From assembly GCA_025055015.1 (NCBI GenBank), contig JANWYQ010000135.1, positions 1 through 47,173 on the forward strand: DNA of 47,173 nt. The letters are read 5' to 3'. The notes under the pieces were generated by a model. It was not told the DNA's origin. It saw nothing but the letters and a program-made list of their open reading frames with translations, and did no database searches. Both the position numbers and the translations under genes were made by a program. This DNA comes from Caldilineales bacterium (lineage in GTDB: Bacteria > Chloroflexota > Anaerolineae > JAAEKA01). Every line of letters starts with the position of its first letter. Positions within the stretch are counted from its first letter, which is position 1. Positions 28,249 through 37,972 of this stretch are shown here, in pieces.

Positions 28249-28848
28249 TCACATCTCCCGTCGGCCCGCCAGAGCGCGGCTGACCGTGATCTCGTCCGCA
28301 TACTCCAGGTCGCCGCCGACCGGCAAGCCATGGGCCAGCCGCGTGATCCGCACGCCCGTGGACGCCAGCAACCGCGCTAGGTACATGGCTGTCGCCTCGC
28401 CCTCCAGGTTGGGGTTGGTCGCCACCAACACCTCGCGCACGCCGCCGAGCTGAACCCGCGCCAGCAGCTCAGCCATCTTGAGTTGCGCCGGCCCGATGCC
28501 ATCCACCGGGGAGAGGGCGCCGTGGAGCACGTGGTACACCCCCTTGTACTCGCCCGTGCGCTCGATGGCCAGCACGTCCGACGCCTCCTCCACCACGCAG
28601 ATCAGCCCCTGGTCTCGCGCCGGGTTGGCGCAGATCGGACAGGGGCTGGCCTCGGTGATGTTGAAACACCGCTCGCACAGGACGATGCGCTCCTTCAGCT
28701 CGCGGATGGCAGTCGCCAAAGCCGCCACCTCGTCCTCAGGCGCCCGCAGCAGGTAGAAGGCCAGCCGCGCGGCCGTCTTTGGCCCGATGCCCGGCAGCCG
28801 CGACAGCGCGTCCACCAGGTTCGCCATGGGAGCAGGATAGGGCACCAT
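28249..28848 (-). CDS. recR: recombination protein RecR
   Basis: LVDALSRLPGIGPKTAARLAFYLL; CERCFNITEASPCPIC zinc finger; Toprim EYKGVYHVLHGALSPVDGIGP. Confidence 0.96.
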   Translation of the reverse strand: MVPYPAPMANLVDALSRLPGIGPKTAARLAFYLLRAPEDEVAALATAIRELKERIVLCERCFNITEASPCPICANPARDQGLICVVEEASDVLAIERTGEYKGVYHVLHGALSPVDGIGPAQLKMAELLARVQLGGVREVLVATNPNLEGEATAMYLARLLASTGVRITRLAHGLPVGGDLEYADEITVSRALAGRREM

Positions 28849-28849
28849 G

Positions 28850-29221
28850 TCAGAACAGGCCAGGGAGGTTCAGCCCACCGGTGACAGAGGCCATGCGCTC
28901 GCTGGCCAGCTGCTGCGATCGCTCGATGGCCTCATTGACCGCGGCTACGATCAAGTCCTGAAGCATCTCGGCGTCGTCGGGGTTCAAGATCTCCGGCGCA
29001 ATTGTCACCGACTGGAGCCGCTGGTGGCCGGTCATCACCATTTGGACCACGCCGCCGCCCACCGACACGGACACCGTCTCGGAGCCCAGCGCCTCCTGAG
29101 CCCGCGCCATCTCCTCTTGCAGCTGCTGGATCTGGCGCAGCATGTCGCCGCCGCCCATGCCGCCTGCGCCGCGGCCAGGGACGCCACCAGGGATCATTCG
29201 CTTCGGTTTCTGCTTCGCCAC
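28850..29221 (-). CDS. YbaB/EbfC family nucleoid-associated protein
   Basis: MLRQIQQLQEEMARAQEALGSETVSVSVGGGVVQMVMTGHQRLQSVTIAPEIL...LQDLIVAAVNEAIERSQ; adjacent to recR and dnaX. Confidence 0.92.
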   Translation of the reverse strand: MAKQKPKRMIPGGVPGRGAGGMGGGDMLRQIQQLQEEMARAQEALGSETVSVSVGGGVVQMVMTGHQRLQSVTIAPEILNPDDAEMLQDLIVAAVNEAIERSQQLASERMASVTGGLNLPGLF

Positions 29222-29254
29222 GACTGGGTTTCCTCCTGGGTTTGAGGTTGCACA

Positions 29255-30937
29255 CTACGACGGATCGTCGGACAGGATGCGCTTGACGGCCCCCAGCTTC
29301 TGCACCGCATGCTCGACCACGGGATCGTCGGCCGGGTGGACGACAGGGGGATCGCTCTCCTTGCGCGAGGCGGAGGCAACGCCGGGGGCCGACGGTCGCG
29401 ACGAGCCAACCACCTCGCTGGCGGAGCCGACCTGGCAGTGCAGCCGCACAGGCCTCGCCAACAGCTCGGCCACCAGCTCCTGGAGCGCCAACCGGTTGGC
29501 CGGACGATCCACCAAAGCGCGCGAGAACTCGTTCTCGAAGGAGAAGTACAGGTCATCCCCGTGCGCCACCACGCTGCGCACGCTGCGCAGGGCTCCTCGC
29601 ACCGAGCCGCCGCTCACCTGCTCCACCGCCTGCAGCAGGGCGGTCCAGTGGGCGCGCAGCACCGACACGACCTGGTCTTCCGGCACCGGGGCCGCCGGCC
29701 TGGGGAGCGCAGGCCGCTCAGGCGCAGGCGCCTTGCGCGACGGCGAGGTCGGCGCCGCCGGTGCCGCAGCTACAGGCTGGGGCCAGGAAGGCGGGGCTGT
29801 CGCTGTCGGCGCAGCCTCGCGCAACGCCGCCGGCTGCCCCTGGGCTGCTGCCTGCACCGCCTCGAGCCAGGCCAGCTCCAGCGTCAGCTGAGGCTGGGCC
29901 GCATCCCGCATGTCCACGGCGGCCTGGTTCAGCACACGCACCGCGCGCGTGAGGTTGCCAGCTTCGAACCGTTCAGCCTGGGCTTGCACCACCTGAAACT
30001 GCTCGGGGGACAGGTCGGAAAGAATGTGGCTCGCCTGGGCCTTGCCCACGCAAACCACCAGGACCGACCGCAGGTGTTCCACCAGCTGCAGCGCCAGCTG
30101 GCGCAAATCCACGCCCTCGTCGGCCAGCTGGCTGATCAGCCGCAAGCCCTGCGCAGCGTCGCCGCCGGCCAGCGCGTCCACGAAGCCGCTGATCGCCGTG
30201 GCGGCGATGGTGCCGCGCACGGCCTGCACTTGGGCCGCAGTGACCACCTCGCTGCCGTAGGAGAGGAGCTGGTCCAGCAGGCTGATGGCGTCCCGCATGC
30301 AGCCCTCGGCGCTGCGGGCGATCATCTCCAAGGCGGCCGGCTCTGCCGCGCGACCCTCCCCTTCCAGGATGCGCTCCAGATGGCGCACGATCTCCGGGGT
30401 GGGAATGCGCCGGAAGTCAAAGCGCTGACAGCGGGAGAGAACCGTCTCCGGTATCCGATGGGGCTCGGTGGTCGCCAGGACGAAGATCACATGCGGGGGC
30501 GGCTCCTCCAGGGTCTTTAGGAGGGCGTTGAAGGCCTCCGTCGTCAGCATGTGCACCTCGTCCACGACGTACACTTTGTAGCGGCCACGGCTGGGCGCAA
30601 AGTGGACCTTGTCGCGCAGGTCGCGGATCTCGTCAATGCCGCGGTTGGAGGCAGCGTCAATCTCGATCAGGTCCAGAAACGCACCCGCGTTGATCGCCTG
30701 GCACACCTCGCAGCGGTTGTCGGGCCGAGCCTTGGCATCCTCGTGGAGGCAGTTGACAGCCTTAGCCAGCAGCCGTGCCGTGCTGGTCTTGCCTGTGCCT
30801 CGAGGGCCGCTGAAGAGATAGGCGTGGGCGATCCGCCCCTCGCGCAGGGCGTTGCGCAGCGTTCGGGTGACGTGCTCTTGGCCGACCACCTCGTCGAAGG
30901 TTTGCGACCGCCACTTGCGGTAGAGGGCTTGAGCCAT
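29255..30937 (-). CDS. dnaX: DNA polymerase III subunit gamma/tau
   Basis: MAQALYRKWRSQTFDEVVGQEHVTRTLRNALREGRIAHAYLFSGPRGTGKTSTARLLAKAVNC; start trimmed from ORF 29255..30979. Confidence 0.96.
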   Translation of the reverse strand: MAQALYRKWRSQTFDEVVGQEHVTRTLRNALREGRIAHAYLFSGPRGTGKTSTARLLAKAVNCLHEDAKARPDNRCEVCQAINAGAFLDLIEIDAASNRGIDEIRDLRDKVHFAPSRGRYKVYVVDEVHMLTTEAFNALLKTLEEPPPHVIFVLATTEPHRIPETVLSRCQRFDFRRIPTPEIVRHLERILEGEGRAAEPAALEMIARSAEGCMRDAISLLDQLLSYGSEVVTAAQVQAVRGTIAATAISGFVDALAGGDAAQGLRLISQLADEGVDLRQLALQLVEHLRSVLVVCVGKAQASHILSDLSPEQFQVVQAQAERFEAGNLTRAVRVLNQAAVDMRDAAQPQLTLELAWLEAVQAAAQGQPAALREAAPTATAPPSWPQPVAAAPAAPTSPSRKAPAPERPALPRPAAPVPEDQVVSVLRAHWTALLQAVEQVSGGSVRGALRSVRSVVAHGDDLYFSFENEFSRALVDRPANRLALQELVAELLARPVRLHCQVGSASEVVGSSRPSAPGVASASRKESDPPVVHPADDPVVEHAVQKLGAVKRILSDDPS

Positions 30938-31064
30938 GATATCGTTTGACCCTGAGCGGAGAAAAGGCTGCCGCCGCACGCGGCCGTGTTAGTGTATCAG
31001 AAAGCGGAGCAGATGGCAAATGGTTGGCCGCAACTGCCCTTGGCCGCGCCGACGAGCGGTGTGG

Positions 31065-31070
31065 TATAAT
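31065..31070 (+). promoter_or_regulatory. extended -10 immediately upstream of the ABC ATPase start
   Basis: GTGGTATAATGGGCGGCATG: TATAAT ends 7 nt before ATG 31078. Confidence 0.55.
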
Positions 31071-31077
31071 GGGCGGC

Positions 31078-32094
31078 ATGGCAGCCCCTGCGATCCGCAC
31101 CGACGGCTTGACCAAGCGGTTTCCTATCCCCACTCCTTGGCGGCAGCGCCTCCGTCGGCCTCTGGCACGCTCGCAGCGGGAGGTGGTGGCGGTAGATCAG
31201 GTGTCTCTTGAGGTGCGCGAGGGGGAGCTGTTCGGCCTGTTGGGGCCCAACGGCGCCGGCAAGACGACCCTCATCAAGCTCCTGTGCACCTTGGTCGAGC
31301 CCACCGCCGGCTCAGCCCAGGTGGGCGGCGTTGACCTGCGCCACACCGCGCGCGTGTTGGCCCAGGTGGGCATGGCTAGCGGCGACGAGCGCAGCTTCTA
31401 TTGGCGTCTGAGCGGCCGACACAACCTGGAGTTCTTCGCTGCCTTGTACGGGCTGCGGCCGGCCGCAGCCCGCCGACGGGTGGCCGAGCTGCTGGAACAG
31501 TTCGAGCTGACCGAGCAAGCCGACCGCCCTTTTAGCACCTACTCCAGCGGCCAGAAGCAGCGGCTGAGCATCGCGCGGGCCTTGTTGCACCGGCCGCGCG
31601 TCCTCTTCCTGGACGAGCCGACCCGCAGCCTCGATCCAACCGCCGCCTCCCATCTGCACCGGTTCATCCAGGAGGAGCTGCAGGGGCGAGAGGGGATCAC
31701 CATCCTGCTCACCACCCACCGCCTTGAGGAGGCGCAGCGGCTTTGCCACCGCATCGGCATCATGCACCGGGGCCGCCTGCGCGCCTGCGGCACGGTGCCA
31801 GAGCTGCGCAGCGCGCTGGCGTATCCCACCATCTACGTGTTGCGGGTCAGCGGTCTAGCGGCTCTGCCCGGCTGGCCGGCCTTGGGCCAAGGCACTCGCA
31901 TCGCGGCAACGCCCCTTCCGGGGGACGGCGCCTGGCAAGTCCGGCTGGAGACCAACGACGGCGAGACAGCGCTGCCGGAGCTGCTGTCCAGCCTGGTTCG
32001 CGCTGGCGCGCGCGTTCACGCAGTGGAGCAGGAGCAGGCTTCCCTGGAACACATCTTTCAGCGCCTGACGGCCGAGGAGCCGGCGAAGGTTTGA
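31078..32094 (+). CDS. ABC transporter ATP-binding protein
   Basis: MAAPAIRTDGLTKRF...LLGPNGAGKTTLIKLLCTLVEP (Walker A), YSSGQKQRLSIARALLHRPRVLFLDEPTRSLDP (signature, Walker B). Confidence 0.95.
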   Translation: MAAPAIRTDGLTKRFPIPTPWRQRLRRPLARSQREVVAVDQVSLEVREGELFGLLGPNGAGKTTLIKLLCTLVEPTAGSAQVGGVDLRHTARVLAQVGMASGDERSFYWRLSGRHNLEFFAALYGLRPAAARRRVAELLEQFELTEQADRPFSTYSSGQKQRLSIARALLHRPRVLFLDEPTRSLDPTAASHLHRFIQEELQGREGITILLTTHRLEEAQRLCHRIGIMHRGRLRACGTVPELRSALAYPTIYVLRVSGLAALPGWPALGQGTRIAATPLPGDGAWQVRLETNDGETALPELLSSLVRAGARVHAVEQEQASLEHIFQRLTAEEPAKV

Positions 32095-32100
32095 GCCTGT

Positions 32101-32904
32101 ATGTACCGAGCCCTGGCGTTTCTTCAGCGCGACTGGCGGATTCAGCTCAGCTATCGCGTGGCCTTCGTCCTGCAGTTGTTGGGCGTCCTTTTCAACCTGC
32201 TGCTCTTCTACTTTCTGAGCGCGTTGATCGGCGACGCGGCTGCGCCCTACCTAGTGGACTACGGCGGCGACTACTTCGCCTTCGTGCTGATCGGCCTTGC
32301 CTTCGCCGGCTACTTCGGCGTAGGCCTGCGCAGCTTTGCCAGCAACCTGCGCGAGGCGCAGACCACCGGCACGCTGGAGGCGATGCTCCTCACCCCCACC
32401 CGCCTGAGCACGGTGATCCTCTCCAGCAGCCTGTACGACTACGGCCTGGTCACCCTTCAAGTCCTGGCCTATCTGGCCTTTGGCGCCACCTTGTTCGGCG
32501 TCCGGTTCAACGGCAACTGGCCGGCTGCCTTGTTGATCCTGGCCCTCACTATCGTGGCCATGACCAGCATTGGGATCATCGCCGCCAGCTTCATCATGGT
32601 GCTGAAGCGGGGCGACCCGGTCACCTGGCTGTTCGGGAACGCGCTGCAGCTCCTAGGCGGTGTCTACTACCCGATTGGGGTGCTGCCAGGCTGGCTGCAA
32701 GCGCCGGCCAAGCTCCTCCCCATCACCTATGCGCTGGGCGCCATGCGCAAGGCGCTGCTGAACAACGCCTCGATCCGCGAGCTGTTGTGGCCGGACCTTG
32801 GGGCGCTGGCCCTCTCTTGCCTTGTGTTGGTCCCGCTGAGCTTGCTCAGCTTTCGGGCCGCCGTCCACCGGGCTAAGGTAGACGGCAGCCTAGCCCACTA
32901 CTGA
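32101..32904 (+). CDS. ABC-2 type transporter permease
   Basis: 267 aa multi-TM protein directly after the ATPase; LREAQTTGTLEAMLLTPTRLSTVILSSSLYDY. Confidence 0.9.
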   Translation: MYRALAFLQRDWRIQLSYRVAFVLQLLGVLFNLLLFYFLSALIGDAAAPYLVDYGGDYFAFVLIGLAFAGYFGVGLRSFASNLREAQTTGTLEAMLLTPTRLSTVILSSSLYDYGLVTLQVLAYLAFGATLFGVRFNGNWPAALLILALTIVAMTSIGIIAASFIMVLKRGDPVTWLFGNALQLLGGVYYPIGVLPGWLQAPAKLLPITYALGAMRKALLNNASIRELLWPDLGALALSCLVLVPLSLLSFRAAVHRAKVDGSLAHY

Positions 32905-32938
32905 TCCCCCTCCGCCGCATGCGTGCGTCGCCGCTCTC

Positions 32939-33199
32939 CTAGCGGATGACCTCCCAGATGCCGTCCACCAAGTGGATGGTAGACAGGCACGAGGCGCACG
33001 TGGCCTCGTCCTCAGCGGTCTTGCGCGCCGAGTGACCACAAGTGGGACACACCACCAAGATGCGCTGGGCTGCCTGGCGCACCAGCATCTGCATCACGTC
33101 CTCAGGCCTTGGCAGGCCCATCTCCTCCTGGAGCGCCTTAATTGCCTCCAGCTCGGTATCCGTCAGCGTCAGGTGGATAGAGTTGTTCTGGTCTGCCAT
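32939..33199 (-). CDS. small zinc-ribbon protein (86 aa)
   Basis: VVCPTCGHSARKTAEDEATCASCLSTIHLVDGIWEV: paired CxxC motifs. Confidence 0.7.
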   Translation of the reverse strand: MADQNNSIHLTLTDTELEAIKALQEEMGLPRPEDVMQMLVRQAAQRILVVCPTCGHSARKTAEDEATCASCLSTIHLVDGIWEVIR

Positions 33200-33264
33200 G
33201 GTACTCCTCGTCCAGGGCTAGGGGCGCCAGCCCTTGGGGAGCTGACAACCCTGCGAATGCGCCG

Positions 33265-34614
33265 TCAAGCGCGGCGAACGCGCAGCTTGAAGCCGTCGCG
33301 ACGTACTACGGTTAGCTCCGTGCCTGGCGGTACAGGGCCCGGGTCGCCTTCCAGCTCGGCGTCCCACCATTCGCCCTGGGCCACCACCTTGCCGCTCGGA
33401 TTGAGCTCCGTCCGCGCCACGGCCCTGGCGCCCACCAACGCTTCCTGGCCCGAGCTTGGTCGCCGGCGCTGGGCCTGCAGGACCTTGGCGATGACGAAGC
33501 TGAAGAAGATCGCCGAGAAGATGGCCAGGCCGATGATGGTGCCCCACGGGATCGGCACTTCGGTGCCCTGGAACAACATAACCGATCCGAAGATGAACGT
33601 CACAATGCCTCCCAAGGTCAACAGGCCGTGGGTCGGCGCCTTGATGTCCGCCAAGAACAGCACAAAGCTCAAGGCGATGAAGCCCAGGCCGGCCCAGTTG
33701 GCGTTCAGGATGCCCAGGGCGTAGAGGCCCAACAGCACGGCAATGCCGCCGGCAATTCCTGCGACGTAGCCGCCTGGCTGGGAGAACTCACTGATGATGG
33801 CCTGGACGCCCAACACGATGAGCAGAATGGCGATGCCGGGGATGGCGATGGCGTTGATCAGGGTGTTGAAGAAGCGCTCGGCTGCGGTCAGGGGCAGCTC
33901 ACGGACTTCGGCGCCAGCCAGCTTCAAGGTCTGCTCCTGTCCGGCCACCTCCACCTCAAGTCCGTCCAGCTTTGCGAGGAGATCATTGACGTCCACAGCC
34001 ACAGCATCAACGACCCCCATGGCCAGGGCCTCGTCGGCCGTGGCTGCCGCCGCCTCTTCGACGGCCTTGCGCGCCCACTCCACGGCCCGCTCCCCTCGGC
34101 GCTGGGCCAAGTTCTCGATGTCGGCTGCCAGGATGTTGGTGACCTTGCGGGTCATCGTCTCGCCCAGCTCCTCGCCGGTGGCAGCGACGGGGCTGGCTGC
34201 GCCGATGCTGCTGCCGGGGGCCATAGCGGCCGCGTGGCCTGCCAGCGTGATGAAGGTGCCGGCCGAGCCGGCGTTGGCGCCGGTGGGCCACACGTACACG
34301 ATTACAGGCACGCGCGAGGCACGGATCATCTTCACCACCCGTTGGGTCAGGTCCACCTGGCCGCCAGGGGTGTCCAGACGTAACACCAGAGCCGCCGTTC
34401 CCTCCGTCTCGGCCAGGTTGATGCCGCGCTCCAGGTAAGAGAGCAACACGGGGTTCACCGGTCCGTCGAAGGTCATGACGTAGACCACCGGCGACGGCTG
34501 GGCCAGCGCGGGCGTCACCAACAGCGCAAACCCCACCACCAGGGCCACCAGGGCCAGCCAGCGCCTAGGGCTGCAGCGGGGGAAGGCGTTCCAACGCAGT
34601 AGTAGGCTTTTCAT
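33265..34614 (-). CDS. NfeD family protein with ClpP-class serine protease domain
   Basis: VVYVMTFDGPVNPVLLSYLERGINLAETEGTAALVLRLDTPGGQVDLTQRVVKMIRASRVPVIVYVWPTGANAGSAGTFITLAGHAAAMAPGSSIGAASPV plus C-terminal TM segments and NfeD beta domain. Confidence 0.92.
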   Translation of the reverse strand: MKSLLLRWNAFPRCSPRRWLALVALVVGFALLVTPALAQPSPVVYVMTFDGPVNPVLLSYLERGINLAETEGTAALVLRLDTPGGQVDLTQRVVKMIRASRVPVIVYVWPTGANAGSAGTFITLAGHAAAMAPGSSIGAASPVAATGEELGETMTRKVTNILAADIENLAQRRGERAVEWARKAVEEAAAATADEALAMGVVDAVAVDVNDLLAKLDGLEVEVAGQEQTLKLAGAEVRELPLTAAERFFNTLINAIAIPGIAILLIVLGVQAIISEFSQPGGYVAGIAGGIAVLLGLYALGILNANWAGLGFIALSFVLFLADIKAPTHGLLTLGGIVTFIFGSVMLFQGTEVPIPWGTIIGLAIFSAIFFSFVIAKVLQAQRRRPSSGQEALVGARAVARTELNPSGKVVAQGEWWDAELEGDPGPVPPGTELTVVRRDGFKLRVRRA

Positions 34615-34748
34615 GGGTCCTTGCTCCGCCGCTCAACTTCTCTCGCGCTCTTCGCTCCTGAACGTCACCACCAACCGGATTATACCCTATTCCAGCCCCC
34701 CTTTCAAGGGAGAGAACCTACCAGATAGATGCCTGAACAACAAAACAG

Positions 34749-34778
34749 ACGGGGCCCCAGCATACGCTGAGGCCCCGT
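34749..34778 (-). terminator. intrinsic terminator after the repeat-containing secreted protein gene
   Basis: Minus strand ACGGGGCCTCAGCGTATGCTGGGGCCCCGT then CTGTTTTGTTG. Confidence 0.75.
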
Positions 34779-34805
34779 GCGCTCAGTTCAGGTTTGGGTC
34801 AGGCG

Positions 34806-36308
34806 TTAGCGGGTGACGCTATAGCCGTTGTAGCCCATGGCCTTGACGTTGCCCCACACGTTCTCCACCACCGCCACCAGCGGCTGGTCGGAGCGGATAT
34901 ACACGCTGCCGGTCCAGTTGCCGCCCAGGGTGATCTCGTTGCACATGACGCGGGTGTTTCTGTTGAGCGACTTGCCGGCCTGGATCGTGTTGTTGAGCTG
35001 CGCCAGAGCCTGCGAGCCGTTCTGGTTGAAGTAGTAGATGTCCACGTCGTTGGCGTTGTTGTTGGTGGGGTTCTGGATGCGGATGAGCGAGAAGGTGGTC
35101 CACTGGGCATCCGCAGCGCAGGAGGTACCGGCCGTGTTCCGCTGATAGACTGCGGGCAGGAAGGTCTCGGTGCCGGCCTCGCTGGCGTTGGCGCCCGAGG
35201 TGGAGTAGGCCACGTTGGTGAAGGGGCGGATGCTCTGCACCACCACCGCAATCTGGGTGTTGTTGGTGGTGCTGACGATGGCCGAGCCGGCGAAGTTGTT
35301 GCCCAGGGGGTTGAAGACGCTGGGATCGAAGTCGCCGCCCGCACGGGTGTTGGCGCCCAAGGCAGCGCCGGCCACGATGGTGCGGTTCAGCTCCAGCACC
35401 TTGTTGCCGGTGAAGGCGTCGAAGTACTCGATCTTGACGGCGCAGCTGCCGCTGGCCTCAAGGCACTGGGCGTTGATGATGGTGAACTCGCGCCAGTTGC
35501 TGGAGATCGTCGGCGGGTCCACGTAGCGGCGGCTGACCGAGGGCACGAACTGTCGCGTGGCACCGCTGCTGGTGCCGTTGTAGGCTACAGCGTACTGCTG
35601 CCAGTGGTTGGTGGCGACGGCAGCGATCTCCTTGCCGTTCAGGGAGGTGATCTTCATGCCGCCGGTCCAGTTGCCCCTGGCCGCGGCGTAGGAAGTAGCC
35701 ATTAGGTCGGGCACCTTGCCGCCCGGCTGGTTCATGGCGTAGGTCTTGGAGCCCAAGCCGGGGATGGTGTCGTCAATGGTGAAGTCCTTGACGCCATCGC
35801 GGTTGAAGTACTCCATGCGGATGGTGGCGGTGTCCGGGGTGGTGTTCTGCACCGTCACCCGGGTGAACTGGGCGTTGGGCGCGCGCACGATGTAGGGGAG
35901 ATACATCGTCGTGGCACCGAAGGCGTAGCCGCGGTAGGCGCCGGCCGTGGTGCCGTCCGCCGAGCTGCCGCCGGTCCACGTGATCTCAGCGATAGCCGCC
36001 AGCTCGTAGTCAGACTGCAGGACCATGGAGCCGATCCAGTTGTCGCCCAGGGTGGTGTCGGCAGCCCGGAAGATGAACTGGCCGCGCGGGTTGATCTGGA
36101 CAGGCCGCTGGTACTCAATGCCGCCGTTGACGTTGTAGTACACGGCGGTGACGTCGGCCGGGCTGGCCGAGGTGTTCTGGTTGGTGTTGACCACCACGAC
36201 GTCGGTGTTGCCGCTGCCGGGGTTCGGGTCAGCCGCAAAGGCAGGCAGAGCCGTCAACACCAGCAGGAGGGCGACGCCGATCAAGCTGAACAGACGGGTC
36301 TTCTTCAT
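34806..36308 (-). CDS. secreted repeat-containing protein of unknown function
   Basis: 500 aa; signal peptide MKKTRLFSLIGVALLLVLTALPAFAADP; four related modules ending in x-N-W/F-x-G-S/G...IAAV motifs. Confidence 0.8.
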   Translation of the reverse strand: MKKTRLFSLIGVALLLVLTALPAFAADPNPGSGNTDVVVVNTNQNTSASPADVTAVYYNVNGGIEYQRPVQINPRGQFIFRAADTTLGDNWIGSMVLQSDYELAAIAEITWTGGSSADGTTAGAYRGYAFGATTMYLPYIVRAPNAQFTRVTVQNTTPDTATIRMEYFNRDGVKDFTIDDTIPGLGSKTYAMNQPGGKVPDLMATSYAAARGNWTGGMKITSLNGKEIAAVATNHWQQYAVAYNGTSSGATRQFVPSVSRRYVDPPTISSNWREFTIINAQCLEASGSCAVKIEYFDAFTGNKVLELNRTIVAGAALGANTRAGGDFDPSVFNPLGNNFAGSAIVSTTNNTQIAVVVQSIRPFTNVAYSTSGANASEAGTETFLPAVYQRNTAGTSCAADAQWTTFSLIRIQNPTNNNANDVDIYYFNQNGSQALAQLNNTIQAGKSLNRNTRVMCNEITLGGNWTGSVYIRSDQPLVAVVENVWGNVKAMGYNGYSVTR

Positions 36309-36439
36309 CGGTGCTCACTCCTCGTAAGAAAGGTTTGCCAGAGGCTTCGATTGCGTCTCAAGGTTGAGCGCGGCCGGCTCCGAACCGACCGACCAGGCAA
36401 CCCAGCTTAACCATACACGACAACCCCTCCCAAAATCAA

Positions 36440-36455
36440 TACCTCTTTGGAGGTA
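36440..36455. promoter_or_regulatory. 16-bp palindromic operator-like site
   Basis: TACCTCTTTGGAGGTA; inverted heptamers with 2-nt spacing, upstream of the secreted protein gene. Confidence 0.5.
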
Positions 36456-36559
36456 AAAATGCGAGAGTAGTCGCCCAACAGGCCTCACGGCCAATCCCGA
36501 GGGCATCACCCAAAGGTATTAGTGCGGCTTAGCGCCGGGTGGAGCGCTAGAGGTCGGGC

Positions 36560-37972
36560 CTAAAAGGCGCCACGGCCGCGCAGCACGACCCCCACGGTGC
36601 GCCAGAGGATCTGCAGGTCCAGCAGCGGCGAGTAGTTCTGGATATAGTACAGGTCGTCCTCGGTGTGGAGGTGCATGGCCCGCTCGCTGCGGCCGTTGAT
36701 CTGCCACCAGCCGGTGATGCCCGGAGGCACGGCGAAGCGGCGGCGCTGCCAGCTCTCGTACTGCGCCACCAGCCACGGCAGCTCCGGGCGCGGGCCCACC
36801 AGGCTCATCTCGCCCCGCAGCACGTTGAACAGCTGGGGCAGCTCGTCCAAGCTGGTGCGACGCAGAAAGCGGCCGACCCGGGTGACCCGAGGGTCGTCGG
36901 GATGTTTGTGCAGCACGTCCCCATTCGCGTCCACGCGGATCACCTCGTGGGCCCGTTGCTCAGCGTCGGCCACCATGGAGCGAAACTTGTACATCTTGAA
37001 GAGCCGGCCGTTCTCGCCCACGCGCTCCTGCACGAAGATGGCCGGGCCAGGGCTGTCCAGCTTGATGGCCAGCGCGATGAGGAGCATGAACGGCCACGTG
37101 AGCAGCAGGAGCGCTGAGGCGATGCTCAGGTCGAACACCCGCTTGACAATGCGATCCAGCCCGTCAATGGCCGGATCCCGCAGGCCCACCAGGGGCAGGC
37201 CGTCGAAGTCCTCCACCGTCGCCCGGCTCATGGCCAAGTGGAGGAAGTCGGGAACGATGCGCACGCGCACCGGCAGCTCCTGCAGCGCCAGCACCAGCTG
37301 TTCGATAGCGCCGTGAGCACGGAGGGGGAGGGCGAAGATCACCTCCTCCACGCCGTAGGCCTGCACCAGGGCGGGGGTGTCAGCGACCTTGCCCAGCACA
37401 GGCGCACCTTGCAGGACCTTGCCCTGCTTGGCCGGGTCGTCGTCCACGTAGCCGACCAGGACAAGCCCAGTCGTCCGCTGCGCCTCGATGGTGCTGGCCA
37501 GCCGCCGGCCCAGCTGCCCCGCTCCCACCACCAGCACCCGGCGCTGCGCTGGCTCTCGGCGGCCGGCAAAGCGCAGCGCCAGCCGCAAGGCCAGCCGAAA
37601 CCCCAACAGCAAGGCCAGGTCACCTACGGCAAAGTACAGGAACAGCCGGCGGGGTAACTCTCGGAAGGTGAGATACAACACCCCCGCGAACAACAAGCAG
37701 GCCACGGCGACGGCGAAGATGACAAGCTGAGACTCCTCGAGGGCGTCAATAGAGCGCTTCTCGTCGTACACGCGAGTCAGTACGAAGGTCGGCACCCAGA
37801 TGATCGTGATCAACAGGTAGATCGTCCACGGCTGGGCCACCTCATGCCAGGACAACTTAACCCCCCACGGCAACCAGTAGCGCAGCTGCACGGCGGTATG
37901 AAACGATATGAGGGTGATGACAACATCAGCGACCAGCAGAAAAACAACGGTGTTGGTATCTCGTCGGTTCAT
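36560..37972 (-). CDS. polyprenyl glycosylphosphotransferase (undecaprenyl-phosphate sugar transferase) initiating exopolysaccharide synthesis
   Basis: Start MNRRDTNTVVFLLVADVV; N-terminal TM region; VKRVFDLSIASALLLLTWPFMLLIALAIKLDSPGPAIFVQERVGENGRLFKMYKFRSM; RTSLDELPQLFNVLRGEMSLVGPRPE. Confidence 0.95.
   Translation of the reverse strand: MNRRDTNTVVFLLVADVVITLISFHTAVQLRYWLPWGVKLSWHEVAQPWTIYLLITIIWVPTFVLTRVYDEKRSIDALEESQLVIFAVAVACLLFAGVLYLTFRELPRRLFLYFAVGDLALLLGFRLALRLALRFAGRREPAQRRVLVVGAGQLGRRLASTIEAQRTTGLVLVGYVDDDPAKQGKVLQGAPVLGKVADTPALVQAYGVEEVIFALPLRAHGAIEQLVLALQELPVRVRIVPDFLHLAMSRATVEDFDGLPLVGLRDPAIDGLDRIVKRVFDLSIASALLLLTWPFMLLIALAIKLDSPGPAIFVQERVGENGRLFKMYKFRSMVADAEQRAHEVIRVDANGDVLHKHPDDPRVTRVGRFLRRTSLDELPQLFNVLRGEMSLVGPRPELPWLVAQYESWQRRRFAVPPGITGWWQINGRSERAMHLHTEDDLYYIQNYSPLLDLQILWRTVGVVLRGRGAF

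Noticed and set aside
29255-30937. Programmed frameshift (gamma subunit) in dnaX
   Set aside because: No A-rich slippery run was seen on the coding strand.
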